Assembly (NCBI RefSeq): GCF_900106835.1
Contig: NZ_FNNR01000001.1
Location: forward strand, 223,182 to 287,181
Direction: 5' to 3'
DNA from: Arthrobacter sp. cf158
Lineage (GTDB): Bacteria; Actinomycetota; Actinomycetes; Actinomycetales; Micrococcaceae
DNA: 64,000 nucleotides
Position numbers and translations under genes: made by a program. Shown here one piece after another: positions 1-7,772 of this stretch. The notes beneath the pieces are model-generated. The model was given only the letters and a program-made list of their open reading frames with translations. It made no database searches and was not told the DNA's origin. Position 1 is the first letter of the stretch. Each line of letters opens with the position of its first letter.

Positions 1-111
1 GTCAGATTGGATTGTGTGGTGGAGAGCGACGTCGCTGCCAGGCCGAAATTCCCGGTTTCTGCAACAGCGACGAAGGACCGCAAGAGCCGTAGTTCCATTC
101 ATGGACCCTAT

Positions 112-129
112 TTCCATTCCGGAATGGAA
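112..129. promoter_or_regulatory. 18-bp perfect palindrome upstream of nitrilase gene
   Basis: TTCCATTCCGGAATGGAA reads identically on both strands (9-bp half-sites, no spacer). It lies 81 bp before the nitrilase start codon. A weaker dyad, TCCAT-2-ATGGA, sits at 94-105 just upstream. A gapless palindrome of this length in a promoter region is most easily read as an operator for a dimeric regulator, possibly encoded beyond the left edge of the window. The regulator itself is not visible. Confidence 0.6.
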
Positions 130-210
130 TCAAATGCTCGCATAATTTCATTGGACGGAATGCCTCAAAGGACACCAGCATGGGAGGTGTCCAAACCCAA
201 GGAGAATCCA

Positions 211-1188
211 ATGCCCGTGACCCCCACCCTTCGTGCCTCCGTTGTTCAATTCGAAGCGGTCCCCGATCGCCCGGACCTCAATCTGAAGACCATCCGACGC
301 CTGGCGGACAAGGCGGCTAAGGACGGAGCCCAGATTGTGGTGTTCCCGGAAATGTGCCTCATTGGTTACTGGCACCTGCGCAGACAGACCCGCGACCGCT
401 TGCTTCACTTGGCGCAGCCTGCTGGCGGCGAACACCTCCACACCGTCACAAAGCTTGCCGAAGAGCTCGGCGTGGGAATCGGCGTCGGGTTCCTGGAAGT
501 GGACGTTGACGGGCAACTCTACAATTCATATTCCCTGTGTCTCCCGGACGGGACCGTTCACACGCATCGGAAATTACATGCGTTCGAGCACGACGCCATC
601 AGCAGCGGCTCGGACTACACCGTGTTCGATACGCCTTGGGGAATCAAAGTGGGAATCCTGATCTGCTGGGATAACAACCTGGTGGAAAACGTTCGCGCCA
701 CCGCGCTTCTGGGTGCCACGGTGCTCATTGCTCCGCACCAGACGGGCGGCACCAACTCCATGAGCCCTCGTGGCATGCAGCCCATCCCGCAGAGGCTATG
801 GGACAACCGTGCAGAGGATCCTGCAGCGATCGGGGCCGCGTTCCGTGGACCCAACGGCCGCGAATGGCTCATGCGGTGGCTGCCTGCGCGGGCACACGAC
901 AATGGGATCTTCGTTCTTTTCAGCAATGGTGTGGGCCGGGACGACGATGAAATCCGTACTGGAAATGCAATGATCCTTGATCCGTACGGGGCGATCGTGG
1001 CCGAGACGTGGGTGGCCGATGAGGCTGTGGTCACGGCAGATTTGGACCTGGGCCTGGTGCCGCTGTCCACCGGGCGCCGATGGATCCGTGGGCGCCGGCC
1101 TGAACTCTACGACATCCTGAGCCGTCCGCAGGGCAACGAAGTTGGGGCGCGGGCCGCGCGCTTCTCCACAAAGCCGGTGCGGGTCTGA
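211..1188 (+). CDS. Nitrilase-superfamily carbon-nitrogen hydrolase
   Basis: 325-residue cytoplasmic hydrolase of the nitrilase (CN hydrolase) superfamily, which hydrolyses nitriles, amides or carbamoyl amines through a Glu-Lys-Cys triad. The triad is visible: Glu47 in VVFPEMC, Lys121 in HRKLHAFE and Cys152 in ILICWDN. The start was set at ATG 211 because AAGGAG lies 6 bases before it and homology begins there; the frame stays open upstream to base 7 without a plausible site. The length fits N-carbamoylputrescine amidase or aliphatic amidase/nitrilase branches. The substrate cannot be assigned. It appears to be a single-gene unit controlled from the palindrome at 112-129. Confidence 0.85.
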   Translation: MPVTPTLRASVVQFEAVPDRPDLNLKTIRRLADKAAKDGAQIVVFPEMCLIGYWHLRRQTRDRLLHLAQPAGGEHLHTVTKLAEELGVGIGVGFLEVDVDGQLYNSYSLCLPDGTVHTHRKLHAFEHDAISSGSDYTVFDTPWGIKVGILICWDNNLVENVRATALLGATVLIAPHQTGGTNSMSPRGMQPIPQRLWDNRAEDPAAIGAAFRGPNGREWLMRWLPARAHDNGIFVLFSNGVGRDDDEIRTGNAMILDPYGAIVAETWVADEAVVTADLDLGLVPLSTGRRWIRGRRPELYDILSRPQGNEVGARAARFSTKPVRV

Positions 1189-1408
1189 CCTGACGCTCCA
1201 GAGTGCTGGAGCGCTGGCGGGCTTGAACCGGCCGGATGTGACAAACCACCCCACGGTATGTCCACATAGCTGCAGGTCAGCTGCCTCCCGGACCCAACTT
1301 TGTACCGTCGTTCGTTGGGCGCTAAGGTATTTCCAGACCGTTTTGCAGAGGGCGGCGATATTCGCTCCTTTGCTGTCTGCTGGGGACGCTTTTCAGTCAG
1401 TAGGAACC

Positions 1409-2146
1409 ATGGTCAACCCCCGCCCCGAGCAGGAAGCTCTCCAGAACGGATACTTCCTGGATCTCGTCCTCGGCAGCGAAGATGTCGAGGCTTTTCTCAG
1501 CGATCTTGCTATATTCTCGGCCCAAAGCCTCTCCTACCCGGACGCCCCCGTTTTCTGTGGCATCACTGTGCTGCGCCTGAAGAAATCGGCCACGGCGGCC
1601 AGCAGCGACGAGCGCGCCCGGGTGATGGATGAGTTGCAAAGTGCCTACGACGGACCCTGTCTCACCGCCATGGATAAGCTCACGTCCGTCATGGTGCCGG
1701 ATCTCCTCCGCGAGCACCGCTGGCCGGAGTACGTCGAGGCGGCGTCCCACCAAGGTTTGCGCTCCATCCTCAGCGTCCCTCTCCTGGTTGAGGGGGATAC
1801 CCGGGCAGCGCTGAACCTGTACTCGGAGCGGACCAAGGCGTTCAGCGACGACGATGTGGAGCGGGCTGAAGTGTTCGCTTCCCACGCAGCCAAGTCGCTG
1901 CGGCTCGCGCTGAAGATTGCCCAGCTCAGCGACGCCCGGAACGACCTCGCCGCAGCCATGCAGTCCCGAACGGTCATCGATCTGGCAGTGGGCGCCATCA
2001 TGGCACAGAACAGCTGCAGCCAGGACGAAGCTTTCACCATCCTGCGCACCGCTTCAAGCAACAGGAACATCAAGCTGCGGCACTTGGCTGAATCGATCAT
2101 CTCGGCCGTTTCCTCCGGGAAGGTCACGACGCACTTCGAGGAATAG
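1409..2146 (+). CDS. GAF-ANTAR transcription antitermination regulator
   Basis: 245-residue two-domain regulator. An N-terminal GAF sensor fold spans roughly residues 20-165 (segments QSLSYPDAPVFCGITVL and SVPLLVEGDTRAALNLYS). A C-terminal ANTAR RNA-binding three-helix domain spans roughly 180-240 (VIDLAVGAIMAQN, DEAFTILRTASSNRN). ANTAR proteins bind dual hairpins in nascent RNA and prevent termination; GAF-ANTAR fusions are common in actinobacteria. ATG 1409 was chosen because the protein-like sequence begins there; upstream residues in the same frame look non-coding. The ribosome site (AGGAACC) is weak. The ligand and target RNA are unknown and no partner kinase is adjacent. Confidence 0.85.
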   Translation: MVNPRPEQEALQNGYFLDLVLGSEDVEAFLSDLAIFSAQSLSYPDAPVFCGITVLRLKKSATAASSDERARVMDELQSAYDGPCLTAMDKLTSVMVPDLLREHRWPEYVEAASHQGLRSILSVPLLVEGDTRAALNLYSERTKAFSDDDVERAEVFASHAAKSLRLALKIAQLSDARNDLAAAMQSRTVIDLAVGAIMAQNSCSQDEAFTILRTASSNRNIKLRHLAESIISAVSSGKVTTHFEE

Positions 2147-2154
2147 GCGGGACC

Positions 2155-2772
2155 TCAACGCCGCAGAGCTCCCTCCCACACCAGCTTCACGGCGTTGCGG
2201 ACACGTTCCTGCTTCGCTTCGAGGGAGGCTGGGTCCTGCGTGGGCGGCCGCACAACGAACTGGTAGTAATACAGTCCGTTGATGAGGTCGATCATGGCCT
2301 CGACGTCCACGTCCGCCGCGAGCTCACCCATCCCGATGCCGCGCCGGATCTCCGCGGCAATGGGCTCCCGCCGCCGCGAAACATGCCGGTCCCAGGACAG
2401 GGCGCGGAGTTCGTCGTTCTCCAAGCCCATGGCAACGCGCTTCTTTACCAGCGCCCCCACGTGGCCCTCAACGTCCAGCGCAGCGTCATTGTAGGAGTTG
2501 AGGATTGTCTCCAGGGTGGTTGCTGCGCGCTTCAGGCCGATGCCGGACCTGACGCTGTCCAGAGCAGCCGCGAGCAGTTCCTCGCGGCTGCTCCAGCGCC
2601 GGTACAGGGCTGCGCGGCTGACCCCTGATCGTTCGGTGATCGCCGAGACCGTCACCTCGCGAGTGTCCCGCTCCAGCAGCAGTTCCACGGTGGCTGACAG
2701 GACTGTGGACTCCAGCGCCGTGTCACGTGGCCGGCCCGGTCGCCGCTCGGTAACCGCTACGGATTCAGGCAT
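2155..2772 (-). CDS. TetR-family transcriptional regulator
   Basis: 205-residue TetR repressor. The N-terminal helix-turn-helix is evident (residues about 10-60; VTVSAITERSGVSRAALYRRW). The C-terminal half is a TetR_C ligand domain that differs between family members. Start ATG 2772 overlaps the 3-prime end of the phosphatase gene by 8 bp, so the two are translationally coupled and belong to the phnDCE-phosphatase operon on the minus strand. Position at the operon end suggests it controls this cluster or the divergent MFS exporter. The ligand is unknown. Confidence 0.85.
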   Translation of the reverse strand: MPESVAVTERRPGRPRDTALESTVLSATVELLLERDTREVTVSAITERSGVSRAALYRRWSSREELLAAALDSVRSGIGLKRAATTLETILNSYNDAALDVEGHVGALVKKRVAMGLENDELRALSWDRHVSRRREPIAAEIRRGIGMGELAADVDVEAMIDLINGLYYYQFVVRPPTQDPASLEAKQERVRNAVKLVWEGALRR

Positions 2773-3532
2773 CGGCAACCACCAGTCTTTCGCGCAGCTG
2801 CGCAATGGTGGCGTCCGACAGTCCCGCCCTGCGGATCGGTTCCAGCACACTTCCGTGACGTTCGATCAGCACGTTTTGCATGGCTTCCATCGACTCTGCG
2901 TGCGCCCCCATCATGGCGCCCATGCCTTTGATGGCTTCCTCGTCCAGCACGCGGTCCGGCATGAGCCCGCCCATGATGGCCCGGAGCCGCGGGAACAGCT
3001 GCGGCAACCGCGTGGCTGTTACGGCATAGTCGGCGGAGATGGTTTCCGGGGTGGCACCCAAAGCGGAAAGCACGACGGCGGCGAACACTCCCGTACGGTC
3101 CTTGCCGGCCGCGCAATGGAAGACTGTGGCACCGTCCGCCATGGCCACCAAAGTGACGCCCAGGGCAAGCTGCCGGGCCTGGGTCTCCAGGAGGTTCGCG
3201 TACCAGTCGCCCACATGTGCAGGAGTAGTGGCTGCTGTCATCATGTCGTGGCTAATGGTCTCCGGCGAGGCAACGGATGCCGTCAACGCAAGGTGGTGGT
3301 AGCTCACGCCGGGCACCGTCAGGGGACCCCGGCCGGTGAAAAGTGCTTCCTCAGGTGAGCGGAGATCGATAACTGACGTGACGCCGTCGTCGATCATTTG
3401 CTGGGCGAATGCCGCAGGCATCACTGAGACGTCGTCGCTGCGGAGCAGCACACCGGGGCGGACGGTCCCACCGGAAACGGGCAGGCCGCCAAGGTCTCGC
3501 AGGTTGACGGGGGTGAGGTCAAGAGTTTCCAA
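2765..3532 (-). CDS. Tyrosine-phosphatase-like hydrolase in phosphonate-type operon
   Basis: About 255 residues, similar to the bacterial tyrosine/serine phosphatase family (Y_phosphatase3, PtpB/IphP-like). The P-loop signature is intact: HCAAGKDRTG with Cys140 and Arg146. The N-terminal NLRDLGG segment is also typical. No ATG fits. TTG 3532 was chosen because TAGGAA lies just upstream and the conserved sequence starts there, 10 bp after the phnE stop. Linked to a phosphonate/phosphite-type importer, it might release phosphate from an imported ester or act on inositol lipids; this is inference from position only. Confidence 0.75.
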   Translation of the reverse strand: METLDLTPVNLRDLGGLPVSGGTVRPGVLLRSDDVSVMPAAFAQQMIDDGVTSVIDLRSPEEALFTGRGPLTVPGVSYHHLALTASVASPETISHDMMTAATTPAHVGDWYANLLETQARQLALGVTLVAMADGATVFHCAAGKDRTGVFAAVVLSALGATPETISADYAVTATRLPQLFPRLRAIMGGLMPDRVLDEEAIKGMGAMMGAHAESMEAMQNVLIERHGSVLEPIRRAGLSDATIAQLRERLVVADA

Positions 3533-3542
3533 AAGAAGGTTC

Positions 3543-4412
3543 CTAGCTGAGCTTGGCGCGGATGAAAGCGCTGACCCGGTCGATGATGGTGACCAGCACG
3601 ACGATGCTGATGATGATGGCGCAAAGGTGTCCGTAATCGTACATGCGCATGGCGGTAGTGAGCTCCAAGCCGATGCCGCCCGCACCCACCAAGCCTAGGA
3701 TGGTGGCGCCGCGGACGTTGCCCTCGAACAACAACAGTGTGTAGCTGACCAGCAGCGGCGCGGCCTGGGGGAGCACCGCGTAGCTGATGATCTGCCGTTT
3801 GTTGGCGCCCACTGCCGTGAGCGCTTCCACTGGTCCGGGCTGCACGGATTCCATGGCCTCGGCGTAAACCTTCCCGATCGATCCCACCGAGCCCAGGACG
3901 ATAGCCAGGATGCCGGCGAACGGCCCCAGGCCCACTGCTGAGACGAACATGAGTGCGAAAATCAGCTCGGGAACGGAGCGTAGTACATTCAGCACCGCGC
4001 GGCAGGACGTGTACACCCAGCGTGGGGCGATGTTGCTGGCCGCGCCGAAACTCAGCAGCAAGGACCCAAGTGCCCCGAACACTGTGCCCACCAAGGCCAT
4101 TTGCAGAGTCTCCACCAGCAATTTGATGATGACGCCGAACTTGTCGAAGGTGGGCGGGAAGAGCCGGCCCAGGAAGTTGCCCATGTTGGGGATGCCGCTG
4201 AGCAATTTCTCCGGGTTGAATCCGGCTCCCATACCGGCCCACACGAGAACGACGGCGACGATTACCCACAGCGTGGCACCACGCGGCGTAGGGAGGCCGA
4301 AAGGACGGGACAGGCGGAGTCTGTCGGATTCAGGGAGGCTGGTATGAATGGTCTTTTCGGCGGGTTTTTCCGGGGCAGTCTCAGTTTTCGAGGAGCTCAG
4401 TGTCTGTTCCAT
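3543..4412 (-). CDS. phnE: PhnE-type ABC permease (first copy)
   Basis: 289-residue inner-membrane permease of the phosphonate/phosphite ABC family, forming the channel for PhnC and PhnD encoded just upstream. The binding-protein-dependent transport domain occupies the C-terminal two thirds, with six predicted helices. The EAA loop is clear (EALTAVGANKRQ, later VGAGGIG). Start ATG 4412 has AGGAGGT about 11 bases upstream and overlaps phnC by 32 bp. The N-terminal 45 residues are polar and poorly conserved. The exact substrate (phosphonate, phosphite or phosphate ester) cannot be read from sequence. Confidence 0.88.
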   Translation of the reverse strand: MEQTLSSSKTETAPEKPAEKTIHTSLPESDRLRLSRPFGLPTPRGATLWVIVAVVLVWAGMGAGFNPEKLLSGIPNMGNFLGRLFPPTFDKFGVIIKLLVETLQMALVGTVFGALGSLLLSFGAASNIAPRWVYTSCRAVLNVLRSVPELIFALMFVSAVGLGPFAGILAIVLGSVGSIGKVYAEAMESVQPGPVEALTAVGANKRQIISYAVLPQAAPLLVSYTLLLFEGNVRGATILGLVGAGGIGLELTTAMRMYDYGHLCAIIISIVVLVTIIDRVSAFIRAKLS

Positions 4413-5190
4413 AAATCTGGTGCACCTCCTTTTCGGTGATGGTGTTGGCGGGGCCGGCGAACACCAGCTCGCCTGAGTGCAGGCCAAGAACACGATCGGC
4501 ATAGCGGCGGGCGAGGCCTACAACGTGGAGGCTGACGATCACGGGGATCTGTTCTTCGCGGGCGATGTCACGGAGCAGGCCAAGGATGTTCCCGGCGAGC
4601 CGCGGGTCCAAGGAAGCTACGGGTTCGTCGGCCAGAATCAGCCGCGGCTGCTGCATGAGCGCACGGGCAATCGCGACGCGCTGCTGCTCACCGCCACTCA
4701 GGCTCCGGCATGGCTGCTTGGCTTTGTGCGCCAGGCCTACGCGGTCCAACAGCTCCAGGGCCATGGTCCGCTGCGCCCTGCTGAACGTGCCAAGCACGTT
4801 CAAAGGACCTGCCGAGTGCAGGCCGCCGGTGAGCACGTTGGTCAAAGCGGTCAGCCGGGGCACCAGGTTGAAGTGCTGGAAGACATACCCGACGTCGGAT
4901 CGCAGCTCGCGCAGTCCGGCCGGGTTCTGCCGGGCTACTGAGCGCCCGGCAACGTCCAGCATGTCCGCTGTAAAGGGGGCGATGCCTGTCAGTGTTTTCA
5001 TGAGCGTCGACTTGCCGGAACCGGAGTGACCCAGAAGGGCCACCACCTCTCCCGGATACACGTCCAGATCGATTCCGGCCAGGGCAAGCTGCTCGCCGTA
5101 CTGGACCCTCAGCCGGCGTGCACGGACGGTGGGCGTACCGGCCGGGGTGAGCGCCGCCGTCGTGCTTTCTGCCGGTGACAAAAGGCTCAT
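4381..5190 (-). CDS. phnC: PhnC-type ABC ATP-binding subunit (first copy)
   Basis: 269-residue ATPase that energises the PhnE permease. Walker [13 protein letters not shown] signature [15 protein letters not shown] and Walker [13 protein letters not shown] are all intact, as is the Q-loop (VGYVFQHFN). ATG 5190 overlaps the phnD stop as ATGA, which indicates coupling. The N-terminal 20 residues are an extension before the usual start of PhnC proteins. Gene order phnD-phnC-phnE matches known phosphonate importers. Confidence 0.9.
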   Translation of the reverse strand: MSLLSPAESTTAALTPAGTPTVRARRLRVQYGEQLALAGIDLDVYPGEVVALLGHSGSGKSTLMKTLTGIAPFTADMLDVAGRSVARQNPAGLRELRSDVGYVFQHFNLVPRLTALTNVLTGGLHSAGPLNVLGTFSRAQRTMALELLDRVGLAHKAKQPCRSLSGGEQQRVAIARALMQQPRLILADEPVASLDPRLAGNILGLLRDIAREEQIPVIVSLHVVGLARRYADRVLGLHSGELVFAGPANTITEKEVHQIYGTDTELLEN

Positions 5191-6101
5191 CGGAGGTCCT
5201 GAAGGTCCACGCCGATGGACTCGGCAACGTCCACCAGCGGGGCGTAGGTGCTGAACTCGGGATCCTTGGCGGGTTCCCCCGTGAGGCCGAAGGTCTTGGC
5301 GAGCTTCTGGTTGCCGGCCATGAGGGCGGGGAGCTTGGCCTTGAGGGCTTCGCGGGCGTCGTCGTCCAGGCCCTTACGGACCACGATGGAGATGCCCACC
5401 GGGATGGGATCCGACTTAGCGATGATGCTTACTTCGTCCTCCTTGATAACCCCCTTCTGGACGAACGTCGGGTAGAGCTGGCGTGCGGTGCAGGCGACGT
5501 CCACGTTGCCGTTGGCCATCGCGAGGACGGCGGAGTCGTGGGAGCCGGCGAACGTGCTCTTGTAATCGGTGCCGTCGGTGAGCCCGGCCTTGGCCAGCAG
5601 GGACTTGGGCATGAAGTAGCCGGTGGTGGAGCCGGGATCAATGAACGCCACCTGTTTGCCCTTCACATCGGCGGGGGATTGGATGCCACTGTCCTTCTTG
5701 GCCAGGCAGAAGCTGGCAGGCTCGGTGCTGGCGGGCCACACCAGGAGCGGGTCCACGCTGTCCGTCTTGTAGGCGAGGGCCGCCGAGAACTGGCTGAGGA
5801 CGGCGACGTCAACGGAGCCGTTGCGAACGGCTTCCACCACGCCCAGGTAGTCGGCCGGCTGGAGGTTGGTCACGGTTCGGCCGGAGGCTTCGCCCACCAT
5901 ACCGGCGAGGTCAGCCATGATGGCTTGCTCTTCTGGATCGTCGGTGCCCGGAGGGGTGGCAAAGACGAGCTCGGTGTTGCTTTTGTTGCCGCCTGTGGCG
6001 TTAGCGCCGGCCGCGTTGGCGTCGCCGGAACAGCCAGCGAGTGCGCCGATGGCCATGAGGCCCAGGAGCGAAGTTGCGATGATGCCTGCACGAGCGTGCA
6101 T
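5187..6101 (-). CDS. phnD: PhnD-type substrate-binding lipoprotein (first copy)
   Basis: 304-residue periplasmic-type binding protein. A signal peptide ends in a lipobox (ALAGC, Cys24), so it is anchored outside the membrane. The rest is a two-lobe PhnD fold (PF12974-like), with AVLSQFSAALAYK and DPGSTTGYFMPKSLL typical of that family. ATG 6101 was preferred over ATG 6119 because GGAAGG lies at good spacing before it and it starts right at the signal peptide. First gene of the phnDCE-phosphatase-tetR operon. Confidence 0.88.
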   Translation of the reverse strand: MHARAGIIATSLLGLMAIGALAGCSGDANAAGANATGGNKSNTELVFATPPGTDDPEEQAIMADLAGMVGEASGRTVTNLQPADYLGVVEAVRNGSVDVAVLSQFSAALAYKTDSVDPLLVWPASTEPASFCLAKKDSGIQSPADVKGKQVAFIDPGSTTGYFMPKSLLAKAGLTDGTDYKSTFAGSHDSAVLAMANGNVDVACTARQLYPTFVQKGVIKEDEVSIIAKSDPIPVGISIVVRKGLDDDAREALKAKLPALMAGNQKLAKTFGLTGEPAKDPEFSTYAPLVDVAESIGVDLQDLR

Positions 6102-6135
6102 GGTGGTGCCTTCCGTCATATGTGTTGGGGTGACG

Positions 6136-6174
6136 GGAATTACGAAACCAGCAGTATCTGAATCGGAATTACGA
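6136..6174. promoter_or_regulatory. Direct repeat GGAATTACGA, two copies 29 bp apart
   Basis: GGAATTACGA occurs at 6136-6145 and 6165-6174, followed by AAC and GAC respectively. The 29-bp spacing is close to three helical turns. The pair sits 35-75 bp upstream of the phnD start in the phnD/MFS divergent region, so it is a candidate binding site for a regulator of the phn operon. It does not resemble the GTTCA PHO-box repeats found in the second phosphonate cluster. Confidence 0.45.
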
Positions 6175-6205
6175 GACTGCCGTACTTGAAATGGCGCGGA
6201 GGTTA

Positions 6206-6229
6206 ACTGTTTGGAGGGGCCCAAACAGT
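6206..6229. promoter_or_regulatory. 9-bp inverted repeat before MFS exporter gene
   Basis: ACTGTTTGG (6206-6214) and CCAAACAGT (6221-6229) are exact reverse complements separated by 6 bp. The element lies immediately upstream of the proposed MFS start (6237). The size fits a TetR- or MarR-type operator, so the TetR protein at the far end of the phn operon is a candidate binder. It could alternatively form an RNA hairpin around the upstream GGAGGGG. Confidence 0.5.
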
Positions 6230-6236
6230 CCGCCCT

Positions 6237-7649
6237 GTGACCCTGTTTCGTGACCCGAAGCAACAATGCACCAGACTTGGTTGGGTGACCGCCAACAGAC
6301 CCCGCCCCGGCCTTGCTATTGCTGCCTTGAGCCTCGGGACGGCGCTGAACCCGCTGAACTCGTCCATGATCGCCGTCGCGCTGGTGGTTTTGAGAGAGCA
6401 TTTCGAGCTCGACGTCGCCACCGTCACCTGGGTGATTACCTCGTTCTACCTCGCGTCCGCAGCCGGTCAGCCGCTCATGGGCAGGCTCGCCGACCGGTTC
6501 GGCCCCCGGCGTCTGTTCATGGTCGGCATGGCCTTGGTGGCCGTCACTTGTGCCATCGCACCCTTTCTGCCCAATTTCGCACTGGTCTGCGTGGCGCGTG
6601 CGCTCATGGCCCTGGGGACAGCGACGGCGTACCCGTCCGCCGTCGTGATGGTTACCGAACTGAGCCGGCTGGCAGACTTGCCGTCCACGCGGCCTCTGGG
6701 CCGGATCCAGATGGCGACGACCTCTGCCGCTGCCGTCGGACCGGTGGTGGGCGGCCTGCTGGTGAGCTTGGTCGGTTGGCAGGCGCTGTTCGCGATTAAC
6801 GTGCCCATTGCCTTGCTGGCTCTGTTTATTGTCCGCCAGACCGCTCCCGCGGATGCCGGGCGCGAAACCGGGAAGCTCGGCCAACTGATCCGCGATTCCG
6901 ACATTCCCGGGATACTGGCCTTCGTCACGTCCCTCACGCTCGCGATGATGGCGCTGCTCAACGTCATGCCCGGCTACCGTTGGTACCTGCTGGGCGGCGC
7001 CACCGTGATCGGAGCGCTCTTCGCCTGGCGGGAGCTCCGGTTCCAGCCCCCGTTCCTGGACCTTCGCCTGTTGGGACGGAACCGGCCCCTGCTCCTGGTC
7101 TACCTGCTGTTCGTGGTCTTCAGTGGCGTGTATTACTTCGCGTTCTTCGGCCTCCCGCAGTTGCTGCAGGAAGCCGGCCATAACGACGCCGGTGTGGTGG
7201 GCCTGCTGATGCTGCCCCTTGCGGCGTTGTCCGTTGTGGTGACGCCACTGACCGTTCGGTTCATTGAGCGGTTCGGTGTGCGTCCTGTGCAGATCACCGG
7301 CGTCCTGATTCTGACGATTGCGGCGGGAACGCTCGGATTCCTGACCATGAGCCTGTGGGCGCCGCTCGTGTTTGTGCTTACTGCCTTGATGGGTGTTCCG
7401 TATGGCGTGGTGAGCACGGCCTCCAACCAGGGCCTGTACGTTTCTGCGCGCCCTGAAGAAAGGGGAGTGGCTGCCGGGATCTTCCAGACGTGCCGCTACC
7501 TGGGGGCCATCACCGCCACGGTACTGATCGGAGTGCTCTACGGTCCGGGCGTGAACCAGGCGAACTGGGGGCTCATGGTCTTGGTGATGCTGGGTCTTAG
7601 CGCTGTGGTGCTGGTGCTGGCCGTGATGTGGCGGAAGCCCGCCGTTTAG
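6237..7649 (+). CDS. MFS drug/metabolite exporter (DHA2-like)
   Basis: 470-residue major facilitator transporter with about 14 hydrophobic segments, as in the DHA2 multidrug branch. Motif A is present (GRLADRFGPRRLF) and the helix-5 antiporter motif region reads AAVGPVVGGLLVS. The start is uncertain: GTG 6237 is the first in-frame start, but GTG 6285 is also possible and neither has a convincing ribosome site (GGAGGGG lies 17 bases before 6237). It is divergent from the phn operon and convergent with terC. The substrate is unknown; coupling to TetR suggests efflux. Confidence 0.82.
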   Translation: MTLFRDPKQQCTRLGWVTANRPRPGLAIAALSLGTALNPLNSSMIAVALVVLREHFELDVATVTWVITSFYLASAAGQPLMGRLADRFGPRRLFMVGMALVAVTCAIAPFLPNFALVCVARALMALGTATAYPSAVVMVTELSRLADLPSTRPLGRIQMATTSAAAVGPVVGGLLVSLVGWQALFAINVPIALLALFIVRQTAPADAGRETGKLGQLIRDSDIPGILAFVTSLTLAMMALLNVMPGYRWYLLGGATVIGALFAWRELRFQPPFLDLRLLGRNRPLLLVYLLFVVFSGVYYFAFFGLPQLLQEAGHNDAGVVGLLMLPLAALSVVVTPLTVRFIERFGVRPVQITGVLILTIAAGTLGFLTMSLWAPLVFVLTALMGVPYGVVSTASNQGLYVSARPEERGVAAGIFQTCRYLGAITATVLIGVLYGPGVNQANWGLMVLVMLGLSAVVLVLAVMWRKPAV

Positions 7650-7668
7650 AAGTGCCGCTCCCGCCCAT

Positions 7669-7760
7669 TTCGATGGCTCGCTGCGTATTCGACGTTTCCA
7701 ACCATCGAATGCGCAGCTGAACATCGAAACGGGACCTGAGCATGTTCCCAAGGTCCCGTT
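7669..7760. terminator. Nested hairpins between convergent MFS and terC genes
   Basis: The 123-bp gap between converging genes holds several dyads. AACGGGACC (7728-7736) pairs with GGTCCCGTT (7752-7760). TCGATGG near 7669 pairs with CCATCGA near 7701. CTGCG-ATTCG pairs with CGAAT-CGCAG within 7681-7716. No long T-run follows, so a bidirectional terminator is likely from position but not proven. Confidence 0.5.
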
Positions 7761-7772
7761 CGTCTCGGATTT

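Noticed and set aside
6102-7751. Upstream extension of phnD through the MFS gene region
   Set aside because: The frame is open but antisense to a clear MFS gene. The lipoprotein signal peptide fixes the phnD start at 6101.
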